NCBI RefSeq assembly: GCF_018279705.1
Contig: NZ_CP036498.1
Location: 3,675,001-3,739,000, forward strand
DNA: 64,000 nt
Reading direction: 5' to 3'
DNA from: Tardiphaga alba
Lineage (GTDB): Bacteria; Pseudomonadota; Alphaproteobacteria; Rhizobiales; Xanthobacteraceae
Part shown: one piece after another, positions 1-8,837 of the stretch
How positions within the stretch are numbered: position 1 is the first letter of the stretch
Layout of the letters: every line of letters begins with the position of its first letter
Position numbers and translations under genes: made by a program
The notes under the pieces: model-generated
The model's database searches: none
Told to the model about the DNA's origin: nothing
Seen by the model: the letters and a program-made list of their open reading frames with translations, nothing else

Positions 1-60
1 TGATCCGCGGGATCGCATATGACGGGCCAGAGAAGCCGCGGACGTGAGAGCAGAGCGCGG

Positions 61-285
61 ACCTAACCTCTCCCCGCATCTTGCGCGGGGAAAGGTCGGC
101 GCGTTTTCGCGCCGGGTGAGGAGCATGCCCGTGCCCTCTCCGCCTACTCAACTCACAACAGATCGCGAAACGGGAGAAAGTCTGAGACGCAGGCCGCGTG
201 CCCCGCCCCTCACCCGACGCCCACATGCTTCGCATGTGAACGTCGACCTCTCCCCGCGCAAAATGCGGGGAGAGGTTAAGGAAGT
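61..285. repeat. Extragenic palindromic repeat, two inverted copies
   Basis: Two near-identical hairpin units lie at about 61-97 and 243-280. Each has a CCTCTCCCCGC arm, a short AT-containing loop and a GCGGGG arm, and the second is the reverse complement of the first. The segment between also has partly complementary ends (GGGTGAGG near 114 and CCTCACCC near 210), so the whole 225 bases could fold as one large structure. No credible gene is present. It resembles the GC-rich extragenic repeats common between genes in Bradyrhizobium relatives; that family link is from memory. Confidence 0.7.
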
Positions 286-287
286 GC

Positions 288-1334
288 CTAACCGAACACG
301 TCCTGAACCACACCGTCCCTGATGACGTCCACACCGTCCAGCGTGATGGTCGTCTTGAAGATCGGCAGGTCGAAATGCCCCGCCGTGTAGCGGCCGGCAA
401 ATTCATTGGCGCCGGTCGAGAACAGGAAGTTGCCGGCCACGGCGCGGATCTCGGTGCCGTTGGTGTCGCGCTGGTCATACATCTGCAACGCCTCGTAGCG
501 CGCATTGGGATTCATGCCCCAGCCGACATGCGATACAGCATAGGCCTCGCGATCACCCCAGGCCGCGAGATAGCGCTTCATCATCTCGGCATCGGCGCCC
601 TCTCCCGTCAGTTCGGTGAGATAGTCGTCCTTGAACAACATCTTCACCGGCGACGTCAGGTAGCGCTTGAAGGTCAGATTGATGTCGCCAGCATCCATCA
701 CCACCGTGCCATTGATGGTCTTGCTCTTCGGGAATGAGACAACGATACCGCCTGGCCAATGCGCCAGCGTGCCGGGCTTGTCGGTCCAGCCCCAGACACC
801 GACGGTGGCGGCGCCTTCCATGTTGACGTCGAGATCGGTGCCCGCCTTGGACGTCACCTTCATATGCTTCGTGCCGCGCAGCATCTTCGCCGCCGCACGC
901 ACACGCTTCTCCAATGCACTATCCGGCACCATGCGCTCCAGCGCTTCCGGATGCTCATTGGAGATCACGAGAATGCGCGAGCCGGCCTTGAGAATGTCCG
1001 GCGTCTCCTTCGCATGCATCAGGCCTTCGATGGTGCAATCAACCACGAAGCCTGCCTGCTGCAGCGCCGACACGACGGGGCCGAGTTGCTGGATCGCTTC
1101 GGACGCGCCGGTCGAACGGATCGGGACCACCTGCTTGTTGCGGGGTGTCGGCACCACGACATGGAACGGCTTTGCGCCCATGCGCAGCAAAGCGAGCTCA
1201 GCGATGTGAACGTTCAGCGCACGCGATTGGGTCTCGGATAGGATGGCAGCGGTATCGCCCGGCTTCACCGCGCAGCGCTCGAAGATCTCGCAGAATGCGT
1301 CGATCCATTTCGCCTCGATGCGATCCGCCAGCAT
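288..1334 (-). CDS. NicX-like 2,5-dihydroxypyridine 5,6-dioxygenase family protein (M29 fold)
   Basis: This 348-residue protein matches the group related to M29 aminopeptidases that includes NicX, the iron-dependent enzyme that opens the ring of 2,5-dihydroxypyridine in nicotinate breakdown. His269 (in SHVGWGMNP) and the His320-x-Asp322 pair (in AGHFDLP) correspond in spacing to the two-His/one-Asp iron site reported for NicX. The length is typical and there is no signal peptide, so it should be cytoplasmic. It is divergent from a flavin reductase-MarR fusion, separated by 145 bases. Related proteins are often called leucyl aminopeptidase, so the substrate is inferred. No other nic genes are in the window. 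Confidence 0.7.
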   Translation of the reverse strand: MLADRIEAKWIDAFCEIFERCAVKPGDTAAILSETQSRALNVHIAELALLRMGAKPFHVVVPTPRNKQVVPIRSTGASEAIQQLGPVVSALQQAGFVVDCTIEGLMHAKETPDILKAGSRILVISNEHPEALERMVPDSALEKRVRAAAKMLRGTKHMKVTSKAGTDLDVNMEGAATVGVWGWTDKPGTLAHWPGGIVVSFPKSKTINGTVVMDAGDINLTFKRYLTSPVKMLFKDDYLTELTGEGADAEMMKRYLAAWGDREAYAVSHVGWGMNPNARYEALQMYDQRDTNGTEIRAVAGNFLFSTGANEFAGRYTAGHFDLPIFKTTITLDGVDVIRDGVVQDVFG

Positions 1335-1479
1335 GCCGTTTCTCCATCCATGTTTTGTCGTGATTATCGTTGGATGATAGGCGTCGTCATGTTATATGAA
1401 AAGGAATATTTTTAGAGTTAAAAGATAGCGCGGCGCCCGTTTTCAAGGCAGTCGCGGCCATACTGGAGCGGCACCATCC

Positions 1480-2477
1480 ATGGCGCATGACAAGCCGACC
1501 GATATAACCCTGCCCCTAAGGTCGCGAACTCCGCGCTGCCGGTCAACCCCGCAACATTCAGACAAGCCCTTGGCCAGTTCCCCACTGGCGTCACTGTCGT
1601 CACGGCGCATGCGGGCGACCATCCTGTCGGCATGACTGCAAACTCGTTCTCATCGGTGTCTCTCGATCCGCCGCTGGTGCTGTGGAGCGTCGCCAAGTCG
1701 TCACCAAGCCACGATCCGTTCGTCGAGGCCGACGCTTTCGCGATCCATTTTCTCGGCGCAGATCATGGCGAACTGGCGATGCGTTTCGGTCGACGCGGGT
1801 CCGACAAATTCGCCGACATCGCACATGCGCCGGGGATCACGGGCGCGCCATTGATCGAAGGCCTCGCGCCGATTTTCGAGTGCAAGACCTGGGCGCGCTA
1901 TCCCGGCGGCGACCACACCATTTTGGTTGGAGAAGTCGTTCGCTTTGTCGAGCGCAATCACGATCCGCTGGTGTTTCACTCCGGCCAATTGGGCCGCATC
2001 GACAAGCGACAGCGACAGGCCGCGCCGCTGGCAAGCGACAGTTTTGCACGCAATTACCTGCCCTATCTGCTGGCACGCGCGAGCTTCAATGTCTCGGGCG
2101 AGTTTCATGCACGGCTGAAGGAGTGGGATCTCAGCGTGCCGGAATGGCGTGTGCTGGCCTGCCTCTCCGATGTCGAGGGACTTTCGGTTGGCGAACTCGC
2201 CGCCATGGCGCTGATGAAGCAACCCGGGCTCACCAAGGTCCTCGACAGGATGGAAAGCGACGACCTGCTCAAGCGCAAGAGTGCGTCGAGCGACCGTCGG
2301 CGAGTTACGCTCCACCTCACCGCCAAAGGCCGCGCACGCGTGAAGCCGGCACAGAAGGCAGCGCTCGAACACGAAGCGTCGCTACTGAGCCGCTTCAGCG
2401 AGGATGAGCGCGCGACCATCAAATATGCGCTGGATCTGTTGATCGACAGCGATCACGGCGACGACAGCGAGCAATGA
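1480..2477 (+). pseudogene. Flavin reductase with C-terminal MarR domain, frameshifted near the start
   Basis: The N-terminal half is a flavin reductase-like domain (QFPTGVTVVTAHAG, then TANSFSSVSLDPPLVLW). The C-terminal part, roughly the last 150 residues, is a MarR winged helix (WRVLACLSDVEGLSVGELA, then SDRRRVTLHLTAKG). The same domain order occurs in the reductase component C1 of Acinetobacter p-hydroxyphenylacetate hydroxylase, where the MarR-like part controls reductase activity. The ATG at 1480 reads MAHDKPTDIT, then the frame is lost. The body resumes as PAPKVANS one frame away if one C is restored in the run at 1508-1510. Without that base the first in-frame ATG is 1632, which would remove the conserved PTGV segment. 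The restored protein is 332 residues and probably supplies reduced flavin to a monooxygenase not in this window. Confidence 0.72.
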
Positions 2478-2484
2478 TCCTAAA

Positions 2485-2514
2485 AAAATGGCCGGGATTT
2501 CTCCCGGCCATTTT
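2485..2514. terminator. Bidirectional terminator between convergent genes
   Basis: The arms ATGGCCGGGA and TCCCGGCCAT close on a short loop, with an A tract before and a T tract after. It can therefore end transcription from the flavin reductase gene on the plus strand and from the binding-protein gene on the minus strand. Confidence 0.88.
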
Positions 2515-2536
2515 CGTGATGCGTCGATGTAGCGCT

Positions 2537-3523
2537 TTACTTGATAGGCGCGACGATCTTGCCCTTCAGGTCGGACACGTCGAGTTTCTTCGACAGCATG
2601 CCGGTCTCGACATAGACATCGAGCATCTTCTGGATGGCCGGGAAATTCGGCGCCGCGCCGGGATCACGCGCGAAGTCGTTTTCCTTCAACAGATAGGTCT
2701 CCAGCACCGGGATCGGCGCCTTCATGACCTCATTGACCACCTTCAGCGTCTCGTCGCGATTGGCGAGCGCCTTCTGCATACCAGCGGTCAGATCGCGCAC
2801 ATACATCTGGGCGAGTTCGGGATTCTTCTCGATGAACTCGGCACGGCAGGCTTCGAGGATATGCACGATCCCATCCTGCTGCTGCGACAACGAAAACAGC
2901 TTTCGCGTTCCGCCCTTCGCTTCCATGCGCGCTGCAAAAGGCTGGTTCATCACGGCAGAGTCGACACGGCCAGCACGCAGCGCGTCCTCGGACAGCGCAA
3001 AGCCCACCTCGACCAGCTTGACGTCCTTCGACGCGTCAAGACCGGCCTGCTTCAGCAGAATAGCCATCGGACCGTAGATGCCCGAGCCCAGCACGTTGAT
3101 GGACATGGTCTTGCCCTTGAGGTCCGCGATCGTCTTGATCGGCGAGTCCTCCTTAACGGCCCAATAGACCGAGAAGCTGCCCGGCTTTTCAAACACGTGC
3201 TGCGCAACGATATTCGCCTTCAGAGCACCGCTCTGCACGCCTTGCGCGAGCGCCAAGACCGACTGTGTCGCGCAGTCGAGCGCGCCGGCTGCCAGCGCCT
3301 GGGTCATCGGCGCGGTGCCTTGAAACTGCACCCACTCGATCTTGTATTTTTTGCCAAGATCCTCGAATTCCTGCGGCCGCTTCATCATCCAGTACTTGGA
3401 TTCCTCAGCCGGAATCGTCCAACCAACTTTGATGGTTTGCTGGGCAAATGCCGCGCCGCTGCTCAGCAGCGCGCCCAAAGTCAAAGCCGCCACAACGCCA
3501 CGTCTCAGTGCAGTCTGCTTCAT
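2537..3523 (-). CDS. ABC transporter substrate-binding protein, nitrate/sulfonate/taurine type
   Basis: A periplasmic binding protein of the SsuA/TauA/ThiY class. From the chosen start it has a signal peptide, MKQTALRRGVVAALTLG followed by an AFAQ cleavage region. The mature part shows IKVGW, DCATQSVLAL, ADLKGKTMSINVLGSGIYG and RVDSAVMNQPFA, typical of this fold. The ATG at 3523 has a GAGGA site about eight bases upstream; an ATG five codons earlier (3538) is less well placed. No permease or ATPase gene is adjacent, so the rest of the transporter must be elsewhere. The ligand cannot be named; proximity to the NicX-like gene makes an aromatic N-heterocycle possible, but this is speculation. 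Confidence 0.82.
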   Translation of the reverse strand: MKQTALRRGVVAALTLGALLSSGAAFAQQTIKVGWTIPAEESKYWMMKRPQEFEDLGKKYKIEWVQFQGTAPMTQALAAGALDCATQSVLALAQGVQSGALKANIVAQHVFEKPGSFSVYWAVKEDSPIKTIADLKGKTMSINVLGSGIYGPMAILLKQAGLDASKDVKLVEVGFALSEDALRAGRVDSAVMNQPFAARMEAKGGTRKLFSLSQQQDGIVHILEACRAEFIEKNPELAQMYVRDLTAGMQKALANRDETLKVVNEVMKAPIPVLETYLLKENDFARDPGAAPNFPAIQKMLDVYVETGMLSKKLDVSDLKGKIVAPIK

Positions 3524-3681
3524 CGTGAATTTCCTCATTGCGCCAGCGAGGAATGCAAATCCCTTGCCGGAATTCAGCCACTCACAATTGTTTCATGCTT
3601 CAAATGACCGCGCAATATGCCTCGCGATGGCCTATATTGTCGCGTGTCTGGGTGACGCTGCCAGCCGGGAAATGATTCACC

Positions 3682-5055
3682 ATGAGCAATGACTTCTTCT
3701 CTGATCTCCTCGCCTCCATTTCGGAGCGTGGCCGTAATCTCCTGAGGCTCGGTCCCGCAGCCGTCGATCCCAAACAGAATGCCATCGACCTAATCGACCT
3801 CTGCGCCGAGCTCCTGTCGGGACGCGGCGAAGCGTCGGGTACGGCGATCGCACGCGGCGTGCTCGATCGCTACAAGTCGCTCGACGATGCCGGTCGCGTC
3901 ATGTTCTTCGAAACGCTGGCGCACAAATACGGCCCGGATCGCGAGCGTCTGGAAAAGGCCATCGAGGCCTGGCGCGCCAAGCCGACGGGTGAAGGCGCCG
4001 GCGCCTTGCACATCGCATCCGAGCCGCAACGGCAGGAGTTGTTCCGTCGCCTCAATCGCGCGCCCGGCGGCACGAGCGAACTGGTCAAGATGCGGGAGAA
4101 CCTGCTCGACCTGAAGAACGGCAACAAGGAGCTCAACGCCGTCGACAACGACGTCGTCCATCTGTTCGCATCGTGGTTCAACAGGGGATTTCTCGTGCTG
4201 CGCAGGATCGACTGGTCGACCCCCGCCAACATCCTTGAAAAGGTCATCAAATACGAGGCCGTGCACGAGATCCACGACTGGGATGACCTGCGCCGACGCA
4301 TCGACCCCGTCGATCGCCGCTGCTACGCATTCTTCCATCCGGCTCTCGTCGATGAGCCGCTGATCTTCGTGGAAGTCGCCCTCACCGAAACGATCCCCGG
4401 CGCGATTGCACCCTTGCTCGCCAAGGATCGCGAGCCGGAGCCGATCGAACGCGCGCGGACCGCCGTGTTCTATTCGATCTCGAATTGCCAGCGCGGACTC
4501 GGCGGCATTTCGTTTGGTAATTTCCTGATCAAGCAGGTGGTCGAGGAGTTGCGCCGCGAACTGCCCAAGCTCGACACTTTCGTCACACTGTCACCCGTCC
4601 CCGGCTTCATGAAGTGGCTGCAGAAGGCCGACGACCTCAACCTGTCCGATGAAGACAGCGCGCTGGTCGCGATGCTCGACGATCCGCTATGGGTGAACGA
4701 CGCCGCGCTGCGCGAGCAACTCAAGCCGGTGATGGAAGGTCTTGCTGCGCACTATTTCCTGAAAGCGAAGAATGCGCGCGGCGGCCCGGTGGATTCGGTT
4801 GCCCGCTTCCATCTCGGCAATGGCGCAAGGCTGGAGAAGATCGACTGGCTCGGCGACGTCTCTGCCAAGGGCCTGCGTGAGTCGGCCAGCCTAATGGTGA
4901 ACTATCTCTATCGTCTCGACGATATTGAGAAGAACCATGAGGCCTATGCCGATCACTACGAGATCGCAGCGTCCAGCGCGGTGAAGAAGCTGCTCAAGAC
5001 CGAAAGCAGCGGGCTACGGCTGCTGGATAACATGCGGTTTTCGCGCGCGGAGTGA
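3682..5055 (+). CDS. Malonyl-CoA decarboxylase
   Basis: This 457-residue protein matches malonyl-CoA decarboxylase along its whole length. It converts malonyl-CoA to acetyl-CoA and CO2 in the cytoplasm. The N-terminal helical region is followed by the acetyltransferase-like catalytic domain. Ser304 (in TLSPVPGF) and His377 (in RFHLGNG) are the expected catalytic pair, and the NCQRGLGGISFGNFLIKQV block is diagnostic. It resembles rhizobial MatA in size, but no malonyl-CoA synthetase or malonate carrier gene is adjacent, so it may serve general acyl-CoA balance. It is divergent from the binding-protein gene and convergent with eipB. Confidence 0.95.
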   Translation: MSNDFFSDLLASISERGRNLLRLGPAAVDPKQNAIDLIDLCAELLSGRGEASGTAIARGVLDRYKSLDDAGRVMFFETLAHKYGPDRERLEKAIEAWRAKPTGEGAGALHIASEPQRQELFRRLNRAPGGTSELVKMRENLLDLKNGNKELNAVDNDVVHLFASWFNRGFLVLRRIDWSTPANILEKVIKYEAVHEIHDWDDLRRRIDPVDRRCYAFFHPALVDEPLIFVEVALTETIPGAIAPLLAKDREPEPIERARTAVFYSISNCQRGLGGISFGNFLIKQVVEELRRELPKLDTFVTLSPVPGFMKWLQKADDLNLSDEDSALVAMLDDPLWVNDAALREQLKPVMEGLAAHYFLKAKNARGGPVDSVARFHLGNGARLEKIDWLGDVSAKGLRESASLMVNYLYRLDDIEKNHEAYADHYEIAASSAVKKLLKTESSGLRLLDNMRFSRAE

Positions 5056-5072
5056 GGGCGCAAGCCCTCACT
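5051..5072. terminator. Hairpin overlapping both stop codons of convergent genes
   Basis: A perfect nine-base stem, AGTGAGGGC / GCCCTCACT, closes on GCAA. It includes the TGA of the malonyl-CoA decarboxylase gene (5053-5055) and the TGA of eipB on the other strand (5068-5070). There is no T tract, so it may work as a mRNA 3'-end stabiliser rather than a classic terminator. Confidence 0.6.
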
Positions 5073-5937
5073 TGCAGGGCTTGCTGTCCTTGACCATGAG
5101 CTTGCTCATGGCACCGGCAATGACGAAGTCGTTGTAATCCAGCACCAGCGAGCGCGACACGCCGTTCTCGTACAGCTCGAACGACATGGCATAGACCGGC
5201 GTCTGCTCACCGCCGTCGGACTTTGCCGACTTGTCGTAATAGCTGACCGTCACCGGCCAGCGCGTCATCGTCTTCATCTTGTCATCGCTGGTCGAGGGAT
5301 CCGGCGTCGCGACCTTGCGATCGCCGGGGATCCCCTGCCCGATCACCGTCAGCGTGCTGTAGACTTTCTCGCCGGTATCGGATCCGTCATAGACATTGAG
5401 TTCGAGCACCGACTTGCCATCCTTGGCCGCGGCAATGATGCGGTGAATCTGCTCCGTCGGAAACACGATGTTGCCGTCGAGCCTGAATTCCTTCGCCGCC
5501 GGCTGCTTCAGCTTGACGTTGATATGATCGCCGTCGCGCTCGGCCATGCCGTCGATGGCCGTGGCATCGTCGTTCATCTTGGTGTCGATCTTGAAGCGAT
5601 AGCTCTTGCCGTCACCGGATTCCCAGCTCGTCGAACGCAGATCGCTCAGCGTGGTCTTGTCCTCTCCGGTGTTGAGCTCGGACACCTGACGGAAATCGGA
5701 CGAATAGCCCTCGCACGCGCTGCCAGTGAAATTGTAGAGAATGCGGCCATTGGCAGCATTCACATTCGCATTGCCGCGCGACTTGGTGAGCTTGAGATCA
5801 TATAGCGCCTGATGCGCCAGAAACGGCACACCAGCAGCTGGCGGCGCAGCATCGACGGACACCGGCGCCATCAACAAGGTCGCGCCCAGCACCGCCGAGA
5901 GAGCCTGGAAACGATGAGTCGAAGCGGTGCGGCGCAT
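5068..5937 (-). CDS. eipB: EipB-family periplasmic envelope integrity protein (DUF1849)
   Basis: A 289-residue secreted protein with signal sequence MRRTASTHRFQALSAVLGAT and a cleavage region near SVDAAPP. It matches the DUF1849/EipB family, a periplasmic beta-spiral protein needed for cell-envelope integrity in Brucella. The two cysteines, one in GSACEGYSSDF and one two residues from the C-terminus (SKPCK), correspond to the disulfide that closes the EipB spiral. The ATG at 5937 has AGGAC eight bases upstream and gives the best signal peptide; an ATG at 5952 is possible. A strong palindrome lies 38 bases upstream of this start. Confidence 0.87.
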   Translation of the reverse strand: MRRTASTHRFQALSAVLGATLLMAPVSVDAAPPAAGVPFLAHQALYDLKLTKSRGNANVNAANGRILYNFTGSACEGYSSDFRQVSELNTGEDKTTLSDLRSTSWESGDGKSYRFKIDTKMNDDATAIDGMAERDGDHINVKLKQPAAKEFRLDGNIVFPTEQIHRIIAAAKDGKSVLELNVYDGSDTGEKVYSTLTVIGQGIPGDRKVATPDPSTSDDKMKTMTRWPVTVSYYDKSAKSDGGEQTPVYAMSFELYENGVSRSLVLDYNDFVIAGAMSKLMVKDSKPCK

Positions 5938-5974
5938 GGGTTCGTCCTGCATGTTGGAACTGCGAGCATAGAGA

Positions 5975-6002
5975 GCGCCCTATTGCGCCGCAACTAGGGC
6001 GC
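5975..6002. promoter_or_regulatory. 28-base near-perfect palindrome upstream of eipB
   Basis: Outer arms GCGCCCTA and TAGGGCGC enclose inner arms TTGC and GCAA, leaving only the centre and one base pair imperfect. It lies between the divergent eipB and ridA genes, close to the eipB start. It could be a repressor operator or a leader hairpin. No known regulator site is recognised. Confidence 0.5.
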
Positions 6003-6200
6003 GGATGCAGGTCAGCCGCCGGCGATCCGCGGATTGCCATAATTGTCACCGATTGTGGCGTAACCCGCAGTCATCGGCGGTCTGCGAGCGCGTCGTCTGG
6101 ACGTCACTTGCATGTGCGCAGTCGATAGGGGAAACAGGCCCGGCCCATCCCCGCCCCGCGGGGATCTGGTTGGGCAGAATGTCACTCTTGGGGATATCGC

Positions 6201-6668
6201 ATGGCAGGTACGGTCGAACAGAAACTCGCGGATTTGGGGATTACCCTTCATGAGCCGGTCAGCCCGGTCGCCAATTACGTGGGCTTCGTGCGCACCGGCA
6301 ATCTGTTGTTCGTCTCCGGCCAGATCTGCCTCGGCGCCGATGGCAAGCTGATCGCCAAGGGCAAACTCGGCGACAATGTCAGCCTGGAAGACGGCGTCGC
6401 CGCCGCCCGTGGCTGCGCCATCAACATCCTGGCCCAGGTCAAGGCCGCGCTCGGCGATCTCGACAAGGTCGCACGCGTCGTCCGTCTCGGCGGCTTCGTC
6501 AATGCGACGCCGGATTTCATCGACTCGCCGAAGGTCATCAACGGCGCCTCGGACCTGATGGTCGCCGCTTTCGGCGACAAGGGCCGCCACTCCCGCGCCG
6601 CCGTTGGTGTCGCCTCGCTGCCGGTCGATTGCGCCGTCGAGGTCGATGCGGTGTTCGAAGTCATCTGA
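6201..6668 (+). CDS. RidA family protein
   Basis: A 155-residue protein of the RidA/YjgF/UK114 fold, in the longer subgroup with blocks FVRTGNLLFVSGQ, KLGDNVSLEDGVAAA and VVRLGGFVNATPDF. RidA proteins form trimers and hydrolyse reactive enamine/imine intermediates made by PLP enzymes. The arginine in HSRAAVGVASLP is in the position of the substrate-binding arginine. It is first in a co-directional group with a GDPD gene 27 bases downstream, then a FemAB-like gene and a HIT gene. The exact substrate of this subgroup is not known to me. Confidence 0.9.
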   Translation: MAGTVEQKLADLGITLHEPVSPVANYVGFVRTGNLLFVSGQICLGADGKLIAKGKLGDNVSLEDGVAAARGCAINILAQVKAALGDLDKVARVVRLGGFVNATPDFIDSPKVINGASDLMVAAFGDKGRHSRAAVGVASLPVDCAVEVDAVFEVI

Positions 6669-6695
6669 TCCAAGAATCGTCGCAAGGATCACCCG

Positions 6696-7448
6696 ATGCG
6701 CGCACCTGACTGGCTGATTGCCCGCCCGGTCGCGCATCGCGGCCTGCACGACCGCGCCCCCGGCATCATCGAAAACATGCCGGGCGCGATGCACGCGGCC
6801 ATTGCCGGCAATTTCTCCATCGAAGTGGACGTCCAGCTCACCGCCGATGGCGAGGCGATGGTCCACCACGATGATGAGCTCGGTCGCCTTACAGAGGGCA
6901 CTGGGCTTCTCCTCACCAAGACCACCGCCGAGCTCAAAGCCGTCACTTTTAGGGACACGCCGGAGCGCATGATGTCGCTTGGCGACCTGCTCGCGCTGGT
7001 AGATGGCCGTGTCGGCCTCATCATCGAGATCAAGAGCCACTTTGACGGCGACCGTAAACTTGTTGGGCGCACAGCCGAATTGCTCAAGGCCTATCGCGGC
7101 CCAGCCGCCTGGATGTCGTTCGATCCGGATCAGGTGCTCGCCATGCGTGACATCGCGCCGGACATTCCGCGCGGCATCACTGCCCAGCGCACTTACGACG
7201 ATGGCGAATGGCTGACGCTGACACAGGCCCAGCGCGACGGCATGCTCCATCTCCGCCATGCCTTCCGCACCCGGCCACATTTTGTCTCCTATTGGGTCAA
7301 GCAACTGCCCGCCCCGGCGCCCTGGATCGCCCGCAACCTGTTCGGCTGCGCGCTGATCACATGGACGGTGCGCACGCCCGAACAGGTTGCGATCACCAGG
7401 CGTCACGCGGACCAGATGACGTTTGAAGGTTTTGTCCCGGAGCCGTAA
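6696..7448 (+). CDS. Glycerophosphodiester phosphodiesterase family protein, cytoplasmic
   Basis: A 250-residue UgpQ-like protein with no signal peptide. The GDPD signature is present: AHRGLHD with ENMPGAM downstream, EVDVQLTADGEAMVHHDD for the metal site, and IEIKS for the third acidic block. The family cleaves glycerophosphodiesters to glycerol-3-phosphate and an alcohol. It follows ridA by 27 bases and is probably co-transcribed. The usual C-terminal WTV motif is present (LITWTVRTPEQ). Confidence 0.9.
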   Translation: MRAPDWLIARPVAHRGLHDRAPGIIENMPGAMHAAIAGNFSIEVDVQLTADGEAMVHHDDELGRLTEGTGLLLTKTTAELKAVTFRDTPERMMSLGDLLALVDGRVGLIIEIKSHFDGDRKLVGRTAELLKAYRGPAAWMSFDPDQVLAMRDIAPDIPRGITAQRTYDDGEWLTLTQAQRDGMLHLRHAFRTRPHFVSYWVKQLPAPAPWIARNLFGCALITWTVRTPEQVAITRRHADQMTFEGFVPEP

Positions 7449-7539
7449 GCGTCCTCTGGGGGTCTTGAAGTGCGACACGAAGTGCCCACCTGAAGGAGCG
7501 GTCGCCGCGCTGATCGCACATGACCGGTTCAAGTGATTG

Positions 7540-8787
7540 ATGACGTCATCGGACATTACCCTCGAAGCAGTCGGATCGATCAGCCAGGTGCCGCAAGCGG
7601 AATGGGACGCCTGCGCGACTGGCCGCGCCGTCGCCGGACAGACCCTGGCCGATGATCTGGCTGATCTCGACACGCTCTCAAGCGTCACCAGCTCAACTTC
7701 AGAAGCCCCTTATAACCCCTTCGTTTCGCACGCTTTTTTGAGCGCAGTTGAGACATCGAATTCAGCCTGCGCACGCACCGGCTGGGGTCCCCGGCACCTT
7801 CTGGCCAAGCAGGACGGCAAGATCGCCGGCATCGTGCCCTGCTACCTGAAATCCCACTCCCAGGGCGAATATGTCTTCGACCGCGGCTGGGCCGACGCGT
7901 ATGAGCGCGCCGGCGGCGACTATTATCCGAAGCTGCAGGCCTCGGTTCCGTTTACCCCGGCCACCGGCCCCCGGCTGCTGATCCGCGACGGCTTCGATGT
8001 CGCGCGTGTCAGCGAGGCGCTGGCGGGCGGGCTGGTCGGGCTCTGTGAAGCGACCCAAGCCTCATCCGTGCATGTCACCTTTGCCCGCGAGGACGAATGG
8101 CGGTTTCTCGCCGAGCGCGGCTTTCTCCAGCGCACCGACCAGCAGTTTCATTTTCACAATCCCGGCTATGAAACGTTTGACGATTTCCTCGCCACGCTGA
8201 ACTCCCGCCACCGCAAGGCCATCAAGCGCGAGCGCCGTGACGCGCTGGCGGCCGGCATCACGATCGAAGCGCTGTCAGGGCCTGACATCACCGAGGAGGC
8301 CTGGGACGCCTTTTTCGATTTCTACATGGAGACGGGATCGCGAAAGTGGGGCCGCCCCTACCTCACCCGCGAATTCTACACGCTGATCGGCGAAACCATG
8401 GCCGAGGACGTGGCGCTGATCATGGCGAAGCGCGACGGCAAGTTCATCGCCGGCGCCATCAATTTCATCGGCTCCGACACCCTGTTCGGCCGCCATTGGG
8501 GCGCCATCGAACATCACCCGTTCCTGCATTTCGAGGTCTGCTATTATCAGGCCATCGACTTTGCCATTCGCTGCAAACTGAAGACCGTCGAAGCCGGTGC
8601 CCAGGGCGAGCACAAGATCGCCCGCGGCTATCTCCCGCAGACCACCTACTCGGCCCATTACATCGCCGATCGCGGATTTCGCGCGGCGGTGGCGGATTAT
8701 CTCAAGCGCGAGCGCAGCTATGTCGCGGAGGCCGGCCGTGAACTGGCCGAGCTCGGCCCGTTCCGCAAGGGTGATCCGGCGGCTTGA
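7540..8787 (+). CDS. FemAB/GNAT-like protein, DUF482 family
   Basis: About 415 residues, matching the DUF482 family annotated as peptidogalycan biosynthesis/recognition, related to FemAB and GNAT acyltransferases. Recognisable blocks are NPFVSHAFL, GWGPRHLLA, YVFDRGWADAYER, LNSRHRKAIKRERR and GAQGEHKIARGYLP. The ATG at 7540 is used; a TTG lies directly before it. The true substrate is not established; FemAB relatives transfer aminoacyl groups to cell-wall precursors. The gap of about 90 bases after the GDPD gene and the short gap to the HIT gene suggest a loosely linked operon. Confidence 0.85.
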   Translation: MTSSDITLEAVGSISQVPQAEWDACATGRAVAGQTLADDLADLDTLSSVTSSTSEAPYNPFVSHAFLSAVETSNSACARTGWGPRHLLAKQDGKIAGIVPCYLKSHSQGEYVFDRGWADAYERAGGDYYPKLQASVPFTPATGPRLLIRDGFDVARVSEALAGGLVGLCEATQASSVHVTFAREDEWRFLAERGFLQRTDQQFHFHNPGYETFDDFLATLNSRHRKAIKRERRDALAAGITIEALSGPDITEEAWDAFFDFYMETGSRKWGRPYLTREFYTLIGETMAEDVALIMAKRDGKFIAGAINFIGSDTLFGRHWGAIEHHPFLHFEVCYYQAIDFAIRCKLKTVEAGAQGEHKIARGYLPQTTYSAHYIADRGFRAAVADYLKRERSYVAEAGRELAELGPFRKGDPAA

Positions 8788-8837
8788 CCCCGACGCCGCC
8801 GGCGGCGACATTCCCGGCGCAATTTTCGGAGGACTCC

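Noticed and set aside
6012..7688. Long open frame on the minus strand opposite the RidA and GDPD genes
   Set aside because: It has no recognisable domain and runs opposite two well-conserved genes; long antisense frames are common in high-GC DNA.
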